DNA from: Pseudomonas japonica
GTDB lineage: Bacteria; Pseudomonadota; Gammaproteobacteria; Pseudomonadales; Pseudomonadaceae
Reading direction: 5' to 3'
Length of the DNA: 64,000 bases
Assembly: GCF_013522925.1 (NCBI RefSeq)
Contig: NZ_JAAMQU010000003.1
Location: 248,001-312,000 of the forward strand
Under the pieces are notes generated by a model. It did not search any database. It saw nothing but the letters and a program-made list of their open reading frames with translations, and was not told the DNA's origin. A program made the position numbers and the translations under genes. Of this stretch, positions 56,454 through 64,000 are shown piece by piece; position 1 is the stretch's first letter, and every line of letters starts with the position of its first letter.

Positions 56454-57674
56454 ATGGAGTTGATCGACAAGCTGAGCATCCTGGCCGACGCCGCCAAGTA
56501 CGACGCGTCGTGTGCCAGCAGTGGCGCTCCCAAGCGGAGCTCCGAAGGCAAGAGCGGCCTGGGCTCCACCAATGGCATGGGCATCTGCCATAGCTATACA
56601 CCGGACGGCCGCTGTGTATCTCTGCTCAAGGTGTTACTTACCAACTTCTGCCTGTACGACTGCCAGTACTGTGTAAACCGGCGCTCCAGCAATGTGCCGC
56701 GGGCGCGGTTCAACCCGGAGGAAGTGGTACGGCTTACGCTGGACTTCTACCGGCGTAACTACGTAAGCGGCCTGTTTCTCAGCTCAGGCATCATCCGCTC
56801 GGCCGATTACACCATGGAACAATTGGTGACCGTGGCCCGTACGCTGCGCGAGGTTCACGAGTTTCGTGGCTATATCCACCTCAAGACCATCCCGGATGCT
56901 GACCCCAGGTTGATCGAACAGGCTGGGCAGTACGCGGACCGCCTCAGCGTGAACGTAGAGCTGCCTACCGGCGAAAGCCTGCGCAAGCTTGCGCCCGAGA
57001 AACAACTGATCACTATTCACCAGGCCATGGACACGATCCACCAGGGCCAGCAGGCAGTGGCGGGAGAAGCCCGCGCGCCGAAATTCACCCCGGCGGGGCA
57101 AAGCACGCAGATGATCATCGGTGCCGACGCCACCGATGACAGCACTATCCTGCGCAGTGCCGAATCCCTCTACGGTAATTTCAAACTCAAGCGCGTGTAT
57201 TACTCGGCGTTCAGCCCCATTCCGGACAGCCCGGGCAGTGTGCCGCTGGCCCCGCCGCCCTTGCTGCGCGAGCACCGCTTGTACCAGGCCGACTTCCTGC
57301 TGCGAGGTTATGGGTACGAGGCGAACGAGCTGCTGAGCGGGCCGGGCAACCTGGCGCTGGATATCGACCCCAAGTTGGCCTGGGCACTGGAGCATCGCGA
57401 CATGTTCCCGCTGGACCTCAACCGCGCCGAGCCGGCGATGATCGCCCGGGTGCCGGGCATCGGTATTCGCACCACCAAACGGATTGTCGAGCTTCGCCGC
57501 CAACGGCGTATCCGCTATGCCGACCTTGCACGCCTGCGCTGTGTGCTGGCCAAGGCCAAGCCGTTCGTGGTCACGGCCGATTATCACCCTCCGCAGGCAG
57601 ACACCAGCAGCCAAGCCTTGCGCCTGGCCATGGTCGAGCGGCCGCAGCCTCAACAGCTGGGGTTGTGGGGATGA
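56454..57674 (+). CDS. Radical-SAM DNA modification/repair protein
   Basis: A 406-residue protein with the radical-SAM cluster Cys66-x3-Cys70-x2-Cys73 (NFCLYDCQYCVNR) and a C-terminal helix-hairpin-helix (IARVPGIGIRTTKRIVEL), which suggests DNA binding. It corresponds to the family of putative DNA modification/repair radical-SAM proteins that always pairs with a DUF4130-type partner. An SOS box lies 15 bases upstream. The reaction is not established; lesion or modified-base chemistry is expected. The next gene overlaps by 10 bases. Confidence 0.88.
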   Translation: MELIDKLSILADAAKYDASCASSGAPKRSSEGKSGLGSTNGMGICHSYTPDGRCVSLLKVLLTNFCLYDCQYCVNRRSSNVPRARFNPEEVVRLTLDFYRRNYVSGLFLSSGIIRSADYTMEQLVTVARTLREVHEFRGYIHLKTIPDADPRLIEQAGQYADRLSVNVELPTGESLRKLAPEKQLITIHQAMDTIHQGQQAVAGEARAPKFTPAGQSTQMIIGADATDDSTILRSAESLYGNFKLKRVYYSAFSPIPDSPGSVPLAPPPLLREHRLYQADFLLRGYGYEANELLSGPGNLALDIDPKLAWALEHRDMFPLDLNRAEPAMIARVPGIGIRTTKRIVELRRQRRIRYADLARLRCVLAKAKPFVVTADYHPPQADTSSQALRLAMVERPQPQQLGLWG

Positions 57675-58540
57675 TTTGCCTGGAGTGCAACGGTCAATTC
57701 AGCGAATGGCGCCAGCAGGCGCGGTGGTTGCTCAGCCATCAAGTGGACCCTAGCCAAGTGAGCTGGAATGGCGAGCGCGAAGCCGACCTGTTCAGCGCGC
57801 CCCATGGCTTGCCAACGGAACCGGGGCCTTGCCAGTCGCGTATTCCGCAGGCGCTTCCGCCCTTGCTCGAAAGCGCCTCGCAATACCTGGGCGAGCAGCG
57901 CTGGAGCCTGCTTTATGAAGTGCTGTGGCGGGTGAGCCACGGGGACCGCACGGCGATGCTGGCAGGAGATGCGGTGGGTAGTGAATTGCACCGTCGCATC
58001 AAGCAGGTAAGCCGGGAGGCCCATCATCTGCACGCCTTCCTGCGTTTCGTGGAGCGAACAGAAGCTGACGACGGGCCGGCTTATGTGGCCTGGCACGAGC
58101 CGGCTCATGACATCCTCGCGCGCGCCGCCGAGCATTTCGTGGGGCGCATGGGGCGGCAGCGTTGGCTGATCGCCACCCCGCGTGACGGGATCTACTACGA
58201 CGGTGAAGCCCTGCATTACGAGCGCGTGTGCCCACCGGCCTGGGCAGCGCTGGCGCGGGGGCAGGGCGATGCCACCCATGCGTTGTGGCGGGCCTATTAC
58301 GCACACACGTTCAACCCTGCCCGGCTGAACCCCGGGATCATGCAGGGGCACATGCCTACGCGGTTCTGGAAGCTGCTGCCCGAGGGCGACCTGATCCCAA
58401 AGCTGGTAACCCAGGCGCGGCATGGCAAACAACGGGACGGGCAAGCGCAGGCGGTATCGGAACGGGCGGGCAAGGCTATTTCCCGGCCGGGTGAGCGGTT
58501 GGGAACGGCTTCGCGCACGCCTGCGACCAGCGGCAAGTAA
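57665..58540 (+). CDS. DUF4130-family DNA metabolism protein, radical-SAM partner
   Basis: A 291-residue protein that begins inside the last codons of the radical-SAM gene. It contains EHFVGRMGRQRWLIATPRDGIYYDGEALHY, typical of this DUF4130 family, which in other bacteria occurs fused to or beside uracil-DNA-glycosylase-like domains (UdgX). The C-terminus is basic and low-complexity. Pairing and the shared SOS box imply a joint function in DNA repair. The mechanism is unknown. Confidence 0.82.
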   Translation: MGMICLECNGQFSEWRQQARWLLSHQVDPSQVSWNGEREADLFSAPHGLPTEPGPCQSRIPQALPPLLESASQYLGEQRWSLLYEVLWRVSHGDRTAMLAGDAVGSELHRRIKQVSREAHHLHAFLRFVERTEADDGPAYVAWHEPAHDILARAAEHFVGRMGRQRWLIATPRDGIYYDGEALHYERVCPPAWAALARGQGDATHALWRAYYAHTFNPARLNPGIMQGHMPTRFWKLLPEGDLIPKLVTQARHGKQRDGQAQAVSERAGKAISRPGERLGTASRTPATSGK

Positions 58541-58630
58541 AACTTCGAAGTTTTTTGTCACATTGCCTTAACAAGCGAGCCGGGGCGCCGATACAGAGGC
58601 TACCAAGCCCTCTACAGATAGCGCCCGGTC

Positions 58631-60523
58631 ATGACCCGAAATCTCAAGTTCAGCCACAAGATCCTCCTGGCCGCCTCCCTCGTGGTGGTGCTCGCGTTTA
58701 CCTTGTTTTCGCTCTACAACGACTATTTGCAGCGGCACGCGATCACCTCGCAGCTCAACAGCTACCTGGCCGAAACCGGCGAAAGCGCGTCGGCCAACGT
58801 GCGCAACTGGTTGTCCGGGCGCATCCTGCTGGTAGAAGGCATGGCTGAAGGCCTGGCCGCGACGGCGGATGACGATGCCGCCAGCCAATGGATGAAGCAG
58901 AAGACGCTGCTGGCGACTTTCATGAACGTGTACATCGGCCGCGCCAATGGCGTGTTCGTGATGCAGCCGCCGGATGAAATGCCCGCTGGCTACGACGCGC
59001 GCACCCGGCCCTGGTACAAGGGTGCCGTGGACGCTGGCAAGACCACGCTCACCGAGCCCTATACCGACGCGGTCACCAAATCGCTGATCATCACCATTGC
59101 CACACCGGTGAAAGGGCCGAACGGCCAAGTGCTCGGCGTGGCAGGCGGCGATCTCACCCTCGATACGCTGGTCAAGACCATCAACGCGCTGGACTTCCAT
59201 GGTAATGGATACGCGTTCCTGGTAGACGCAACCGGGCAGATTCTCGTGCACCCCGACCAGGCACTGGTAAACAAAAACCTGAAGGACGCCTATCCCCAGG
59301 CGACGCCACAACTGAGTGCAGACATCAGCGAAGCCGATCGCGCTGGCCACACCGAGGTGCTGACCTTTGCTCACGTCGATGGGCTGCCCTCGGTGAACTG
59401 GTACATCGGCCTGGCCGTGGACAAAGAAAAAGCCTACGAAAGCCTCAGCGACTTCCGCACCTCTGCGGTGGTCGCGACCTCGGTCGCGGTAGTGGTGATC
59501 ATCATTCTGCTGGGCATGCTGATTGCCGTGCTGATGCGCCCCCTGAACGTGATGGGCCGCGCGATGCAGGACATTGCCGCCGGTGAAGGCGACCTTACGC
59601 GTCGGCTGGAGATTCAGAATCAGGACGAATTCGGCCACCTGGGCACCGCCTTCAATCGCTTTGTGCAGCGGATTCACGACTCTATGCGGGAAGTGTCGTC
59701 CTCGACCGTGCAGCTCAATGAAGTTGCGCTGCGAGTGGTAAGCGCGTCGAACTCGTCGATGATGAATTCGGATCAACAAAGCAACCGCACCAACAGCGTA
59801 GCGGCCGCTATCAACCAACTGGGCGCTGCCGCCCAGGAAATCGCCCAGAACGCAGCGCTGGCAAGCGAGCATTCGAGCGATGCCAGCAACCTGGCGGCCA
59901 ACGGCCAGGCGGTAGTGCAGCAAAGCATCGACGCGATGAATCGCCTGGGCGGCAAGATCAGCGGGGCGTGCGAAAAGATCGAGCAACTAAACCTGAAGAC
60001 AGCGAACATCGGCCAGATCCTTGAAGTGATCACCGGTATCTCCCAGCAAACCAACCTGCTGGCGCTCAATGCCGCCATCGAAGCGGCCCGGGCGGGCGAG
60101 GCAGGGCGTGGCTTTGCGGTGGTGGCGGATGAAGTGCGTAACCTCGCTCACCGTACCCAGGAATCGGCCCAGCAGGTTCAGGGCATGATCGAGGAGCTGC
60201 AAGTGGGTGCCCGTGAGGCGGTGGCCATCATGAACGAGAGCCAGCGTGAAAGTGATCAAAGCGTGACCATTGCCAACCAGGCGGGCGAGCGGCTCACCAG
60301 CGTGACTCAGCGCATCGGTGAAATCGACGGCATGAACCAATCGGTCGCCACGGCCACCGAGGAGCAAACCGCAGTGGTGGAGGCCATCAATGTGGACATT
60401 AACGAAATCAACACCCTGAACCAGGAAGGGGTGGAAAACCTTCAGGCAACGTTGCGGGCTTGTACCGATCTGGAACAGCAGGCAGGCCGTTTGAAGCAGT
60501 TGGTAGGTAGCTTCCGGATCTGA
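58631..60523 (+). CDS. Methyl-accepting chemotaxis protein with amino-acid-type dCache domain
   Basis: A 630-residue chemoreceptor: TM1 (about 11-29), a periplasmic dCache domain (about 35-270), TM2 (about 280-300), HAMP (about 302-355), and the signalling domain with the hairpin tip [27 protein letters not shown]. The dCache carries Tyr121, Arg126, Trp128, Tyr129 and Tyr144 plus Asp174 (VAGGD), the amino-acid-binding motif of PctA-like receptors (there Asp173). It probably senses free amino acids or GABA at the cell pole. No ATG-proximal binding site is strong. Confidence 0.92.
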   Translation: MTRNLKFSHKILLAASLVVVLAFTLFSLYNDYLQRHAITSQLNSYLAETGESASANVRNWLSGRILLVEGMAEGLAATADDDAASQWMKQKTLLATFMNVYIGRANGVFVMQPPDEMPAGYDARTRPWYKGAVDAGKTTLTEPYTDAVTKSLIITIATPVKGPNGQVLGVAGGDLTLDTLVKTINALDFHGNGYAFLVDATGQILVHPDQALVNKNLKDAYPQATPQLSADISEADRAGHTEVLTFAHVDGLPSVNWYIGLAVDKEKAYESLSDFRTSAVVATSVAVVVIIILLGMLIAVLMRPLNVMGRAMQDIAAGEGDLTRRLEIQNQDEFGHLGTAFNRFVQRIHDSMREVSSSTVQLNEVALRVVSASNSSMMNSDQQSNRTNSVAAAINQLGAAAQEIAQNAALASEHSSDASNLAANGQAVVQQSIDAMNRLGGKISGACEKIEQLNLKTANIGQILEVITGISQQTNLLALNAAIEAARAGEAGRGFAVVADEVRNLAHRTQESAQQVQGMIEELQVGAREAVAIMNESQRESDQSVTIANQAGERLTSVTQRIGEIDGMNQSVATATEEQTAVVEAINVDINEINTLNQEGVENLQATLRACTDLEQQAGRLKQLVGSFRI

Positions 60524-60613
60524 CGCCGGCGGGGTGCCGACACACATTGACACAACCTCCCGGAGCGAAGATTATGACGGCCATCATATCAAGCGGATTT
60601 CCTGGAGGCGTCA

Positions 60614-61900
60614 ATGGTGTCCGGCACGCTGGCGGCGGCCCTCGGGCGGCGTAACCTCCATTACGGTTGGGTGGTGGTAGCCGCCACCTTCCTGGTGATG
60701 CTGGTGGCCGCCGCCGCCATGGGTGCGCCTGGGGTACTCATTGTGCCCCTGCAGCAGGAGTTCGGCTGGTCCACCTCTGAGATTTCCGTCGCGCTGGCCT
60801 TGCGCCTGGTGCTGTTTGGCCTGCTCGGGCCCTTCGCAGCGGCGCTGATCAACCATTTTGGTCTTCGGCCTGTGGTCGTCACTGCGCTGGGCTTGATCGC
60901 CGCGGGCTTTCTGGGCTCGCGGATGATGACCGAGCTGTGGCAGCTGTTGCTGTTCTGGGGCGTGGTCGTGGGGGTGGGGACCGGCATGGTCGCCATGGTC
61001 CTGGCCGCAACCGTGGCCACTCGCTGGTTCAATCACCGGCGCGGCTTGGTACTGGGCTTGCTGTCGGCCAGCTCCGCGACCGGGCAGCTGGTATTTCTGC
61101 CGCTGATGGCGCAACTCACCGAGCGCTACGGTTGGCGCGCTGCCCTATTGTTCGTCTGCCTGATGCTGATGGCGACCTCGTTGGTGGCACTGCTGTTGAT
61201 GCGCGATCGGCCGGCCGACCTTGGCTTGCCCGCTTACGGCGATGACACTGTTGCCCCGGCGGTACCGTCCGCCAGCTTCCTGACCCACCTGCGTTCTCCT
61301 CTGGTGGCCCTGCGCGACGCCAGCGGCGACGCCACCTTCTGGGTGCTGGCGCTCAGCTTCTTCATTTGTGGCGCGAGTACCAACGGGCTGATTCAAACCC
61401 ACTTCATCAGCCTGTGTGGTGACTTCGGCTTGCCTGCAGTCGGCGCGGCCAGCGTGTTGGCGCTGATGGGCATTTTCGACTTCATCGGTACCGTGGGCTC
61501 TGGCTGGCTGTCGGACCGCTACGACAACCGCTGGCTACTGTTCTGGTACTACGGCCTGCGAGGGCTGTCGCTGCTGTTCCTGCCGTCTACCGACTTTACG
61601 TTCTATGGGCTGTCGCTGTTCGCGGTGTTCTATGGCCTGGACTGGATTGCCACGGTGCCGCCCACCGTCAAGCTGATCGCCGAGCGTTTCGGCCGGGAGC
61701 GGGCCGGGCTGGTGTTTGGCTGGGTGTTCGCAGCGCACCAGCTGGGCGCGGCCAGTGCCGCCTATGGGGCGGGGCTGTCGCGTACCCTGCTGGCAAGCTA
61801 CCTGCCAGCGTTTTACGTGGCTGGGGCCCTGTGCCTGGTCGCCGCGCTGTCGATGCTCATACTACGCCGCTATACCGCTCGGGCAGCCGCGCTCAGTTGA
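60614..61900 (+). CDS. MFS transporter, monocarboxylate/oxalate-formate type
   Basis: A 428-residue MFS protein. Its opening RNLHYGWVVVAATFLVMLVAA and EFGWSTSEIS are typical of the oxalate:formate antiporter/monocarboxylate branch. The start follows TGGAGGCG. It has no operon partner; a small exported protein gene converges, its stop one base beyond. It transports an organic anion by inference. Confidence 0.88.
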   Translation: MVSGTLAAALGRRNLHYGWVVVAATFLVMLVAAAAMGAPGVLIVPLQQEFGWSTSEISVALALRLVLFGLLGPFAAALINHFGLRPVVVTALGLIAAGFLGSRMMTELWQLLLFWGVVVGVGTGMVAMVLAATVATRWFNHRRGLVLGLLSASSATGQLVFLPLMAQLTERYGWRAALLFVCLMLMATSLVALLLMRDRPADLGLPAYGDDTVAPAVPSASFLTHLRSPLVALRDASGDATFWVLALSFFICGASTNGLIQTHFISLCGDFGLPAVGAASVLALMGIFDFIGTVGSGWLSDRYDNRWLLFWYYGLRGLSLLFLPSTDFTFYGLSLFAVFYGLDWIATVPPTVKLIAERFGRERAGLVFGWVFAAHQLGAASAAYGAGLSRTLLASYLPAFYVAGALCLVAALSMLILRRYTARAAALS

Positions 61901-61901
61901 A

Positions 61902-62288
61902 TCAAGGGCGCGCCAGGCCGTCGCAGGCGGTGTGCCCGGCCAGCTGCTGGCAGCGCATGGGTTTGGCCTTGGGCGGTGGCTTTTTCTCCGGCGCCGGTGC
62001 GCCACCCGGAAGGTAGTGCACGGTGTAGCGAACCTTGGTCCGGTAGCTGGCTTTCAGAATGTCCGTGGCGCGCTTGTTGATCACGTCGGGTTTGGCATCC
62101 TCGGGGTTCACGCTTACCCACTGAGCCTGCTCGACCTTGCGCGCCCATTGCGTGTCGCCGCGAGTGACCGGGCAGGGCACGAAGCTGAAGCTCACGCGGC
62201 CGTTTGCACCCGTGCATTTATAGGCATCAGCCAAGGCGTAAGGTGTGGAGCAGGCGAGGGCAGCGCAGAGCAGCAATCCGAAGCGCAT
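61902..62288 (-). CDS. Small exported DUF4124-like protein
   Basis: A 128-residue protein with a signal peptide (MRFGLLLCAALACSTPYALA) followed by DAYKCTGANGRVSFSFVPCP, a DUF4124-like Cys-containing motif, and a Cys pair near the C-terminus (MRCQQLAGHTACDG). It is probably periplasmic with disulfides. Met 62288 is preferred for its GGA spacing and for starting the signal peptide directly; Met 62300 is possible. Its function is unknown. Confidence 0.7.
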   Translation of the reverse strand: MRFGLLLCAALACSTPYALADAYKCTGANGRVSFSFVPCPVTRGDTQWARKVEQAQWVSVNPEDAKPDVINKRATDILKASYRTKVRYTVHYLPGGAPAPEKKPPPKAKPMRCQQLAGHTACDGLARP

Positions 62289-62396
62289 CAGGTCGTCCAT
62301 AATGGCGATGAGACATCGGCGCATTCTAAAGCCATCGGGTACCCCCCACAACGCATGCCGACGGAACGCCAACACCCAGCCGTCAGTCCCACCTGC

Positions 62397-63143
62397 ATGA
62401 CTGCCACGACCCATCCACCGCTGTACATCGGCTGCGCCGGCTGGAGCTTGCCGCGCGAGCAATGGCCGCGCTTCAGTACCGAAGGCAGCCATCTCGAGCG
62501 CTACGCCAGCCGGTTTGGCGGCGTGGAAATAAACAGCTCGTTCTACCGGCCGCATCGGCCAGCGACCTATGCACGCTGGGGCACTTCGGTACCCGAGAGG
62601 TTCCGCTTCTCGGTAAAGGTTCCTCGGCAGATTACCCATGAGCAGCGGCTCGAAGGCTGCGAGCCATTGCTGGCGGCCTTTCTGGACCAGTGCAACACCT
62701 TGGGTGATCGCCTGGGTTGCCTGCTGGTGCAACTGCCGCCTTCGCTGGCCTATGACCCCAGCACGGCGGGGCCTTTTTTCGAAGCGCTACGCCGGCTTTA
62801 CAGCGGTGCGGTAGTGCTGGAGCCCCGACACCCCACCTGGCTCGCAGCCGATGCACTGCTGCAAGCCTGGCAGGTAGGTTGGGTAGAAGCCGACCCGGCA
62901 CCGCTTGGCGAACCCGCGCCGCTCGGCTGGCAAGGCATCGCTTACCTACGCTTGCACGGCAGCCCGAAAATCTATTATTCGGCCTATCCCGAGACCGTAC
63001 TGGCCGCGCTGGCTGAGCGACTACGCAATCGTGCCGTGCCTACGTGGTGCATCTTCGATAACACCGCCGCCGGCGCTGCGGTGCCCGATGCCTTGGGGGT
63101 GGTGGAGCGGTTGGGGCTGGGCTCGCCGCCTCACGCCAGGTAA
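62397..63143 (+). CDS. DUF72-family protein
   Basis: A 248-residue TIM-barrel protein of the DUF72 family, beginning LYIGCAGWSLPREQWPRF and containing FGGVEINSSFYRPHRPATYARW, VPERFRFSVKVPRQITHEQRL and YLRLHGSPKIYYSAY, all diagnostic. The function is unknown. I take Met 62397 as the start because the conserved region begins soon after; Met 62355 would add 14 residues. Neither has a strong binding site. Confidence 0.85.
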   Translation: MTATTHPPLYIGCAGWSLPREQWPRFSTEGSHLERYASRFGGVEINSSFYRPHRPATYARWGTSVPERFRFSVKVPRQITHEQRLEGCEPLLAAFLDQCNTLGDRLGCLLVQLPPSLAYDPSTAGPFFEALRRLYSGAVVLEPRHPTWLAADALLQAWQVGWVEADPAPLGEPAPLGWQGIAYLRLHGSPKIYYSAYPETVLAALAERLRNRAVPTWCIFDNTAAGAAVPDALGVVERLGLGSPPHAR

Positions 63144-63147
63144 TGGA

Positions 63148-63999
63148 TCAAGCGGGCCTCACCACCCGAGCCGGCCGTGCCCTCCAGCTAAACACCGCCA
63201 GCCCGGCCAGCAGCAGGCTGGTCAGCCAGAACACCGAACGCATGCCGTAATGCCCGCCCATGAAGCCACCGGCCAAAGGGCCGAGCACCTGGCCTACGTA
63301 CTGGCAGGACGTTGAATAGCCCAGCACGCGCCCCGCTACACGGTCCGGCACGGCATGGCGGATTACGCTGGCAATACAGGGCAACAGCCCGCCCAAGGCC
63401 AGCCCCATGGCCAAGCGCAGTACTACCAGTTGCCAACCTTCGGTAACCAATGCCTGGGGTATCAGCAGCAGCGCGGCCGTGGCCAGGCAACCGCTGAGCA
63501 CGGGCCAATGGCCAATGCGATCAGCCAGCTTGCCAAGGCGGGAGGCCGAAACAATGCTGCCCAGCGCCGTGGCGGCCATGGCCAGGCCGGCCATCCAGGT
63601 GACCTCGTTCACCTGCAGTTGCTGGAAGTACACCGTGATGATCGGCTCGATGGACATGGTTGCGAACATCAATGCCGCCGCGGTGATCAGCATGCTGATC
63701 GACTGGGGATTGAGCGCAGCCTCGCCGCCGTTGGCTGAATTTGAGGTATGGGCTTTCGGTACAGGGGTTTCCTTGAGCAGAAACGTAGTGGCAAGGAACG
63801 CGACGAAAATGGCGCCGCCACACAAGAAGAACGTATTACGGATACCCACAAGCGGCGGCAACGCTCCTCCCAGCAACGGCCCGGCGAGGTTACCTGCCAT
63901 GATTCCTGAGGCAAGCACGCCCAGTGCCCAGCCCGAGCGGGCTTTGGGGGCTTGGGTGGCCACCAGGATGGTCGAGCCCGAGGCATAGCCGCCGAGCAA
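63148..63999 (-). CDS. MFS multidrug-type transporter, N-terminus outside the window
   Basis: The right end of the window cuts this leftward gene, leaving 283 C-terminal residues. It opens inside helix 4 or 5 (GGYASGSTILVATQAP) and includes an LLGGALPPLVG helix, the central loop and the second six-helix half ending ARPARVVRPA. By composition and motifs it belongs to the drug:H+ antiporter group of MFS. The substrate cannot be assigned. Confidence 0.8.
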   Translation of the reverse strand: MLGGYASGSTILVATQAPKARSGWALGVLASGIMAGNLAGPLLGGALPPLVGIRNTFFLCGGAIFVAFLATTFLLKETPVPKAHTSNSANGGEAALNPQSISMLITAAALMFATMSIEPIITVYFQQLQVNEVTWMAGLAMAATALGSIVSASRLGKLADRIGHWPVLSGCLATAALLLIPQALVTEGWQLVVLRLAMGLALGGLLPCIASVIRHAVPDRVAGRVLGYSTSCQYVGQVLGPLAGGFMGGHYGMRSVFWLTSLLLAGLAVFSWRARPARVVRPA

Positions 64000-64000
64000 C

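Noticed and set aside
56294..56593. A small open frame beginning MAQDGYRQDAGM through the terminator
   Set aside because: It runs through the intrinsic terminator and into the radical-SAM gene in another frame; the region reads better as a non-coding RNA with GGA hairpins.
61716..62396. Long N-terminal extension of the DUF72 protein
   Set aside because: It lies over the end of the MFS gene and antisense to the small exported protein gene; the conserved DUF72 sequence starts only at about 62420.

Overview
The window is high-GC, gene-dense chromosomal DNA of a Pseudomonas, most like the P. putida group. This is an inference from recognised families: a lexA2-imuA-imuB-dnaE2 cassette whose operator has the GTAC-N4-GTAC form, a Gac/Rsm-type small RNA, CSS-motif EAL proteins, a PvdP-like tyrosinase and an AlgE-type epimerase. 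I see no rRNA, tRNA, CRISPR array, insertion sequence or prophage.

Layout. 1-7.1 kb: a clipped gene end, a TauE/SafE exporter, a LysR regulator, two MFS carriers around a LamB-type porin (a likely uptake locus), and a small exported protein made of 12-residue repeats. 7.2-10.7 kb: pqiA-pqiA-pqiB-pqiC envelope lipid-transport operon. 10.8-16.8 kb: RarD, a CSS-EAL phosphodiesterase, a small lipoprotein, an orphan CSS sensor without an EAL domain, and a hybrid histidine kinase. 16.7-19.9 kb: ybhP-clsB-ybhN membrane-lipid operon. 20-22.4 kb: a second LysR closely resembling the first, divergent from an MDR oxidoreductase. 22.5-29.8 kb: an unrecognised gene with a probable 3' frameshift, then the lexA2-imuA-imuB-dnaE2 mutagenesis operon. 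29.8-37.4 kb: HAD phosphatase, CPA1 antiporter, Ada-type methyltransferase, a KaiC-like ATPase with a CheY-like receiver, a Kef-type antiporter and two DUF202 proteins.

37.4-42.7 kb: AroQ, an MscS-family channel, a Zn alcohol dehydrogenase, a receiver protein and an isonitrile-hydratase-like protein. 42.6-46.5 kb: sulfur-scavenging operon (two SfnB-like flavoproteins and an LLM monooxygenase). 46.7-51.5 kb: xthA, two small acidic ORFs, modABC with a ModE-like box, and an exported esterase. 51.5-56.5 kb: mannuronan C5-epimerase with three RTX R-modules, divergent from a Tat-exported tyrosinase-like protein, then an intergenic region that appears to encode an RsmX/Y/Z-type sRNA. 56.4-58.5 kb: radical-SAM DNA repair gene pair behind a canonical SOS box. 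58.6-64 kb: amino-acid-type dCache chemoreceptor, two MFS carriers (the last cut by the window end), a small exported protein and a DUF72 protein.

Two DNA-damage regulons (LexA1-type CTG-N10-CAG and LexA2-type GTAC-N4-GTAC) are represented. Several loci bear on the surface and biofilm state: c-di-GMP hydrolysis, alginate epimerisation and the Gac/Rsm sRNA. The items most worth attention are the sRNA at about 56246-56368, the frameshifted gene upstream of lexA2, the orphan CSS sensor cluster, the KaiC-receiver pair and the tandem-repeat secreted protein.
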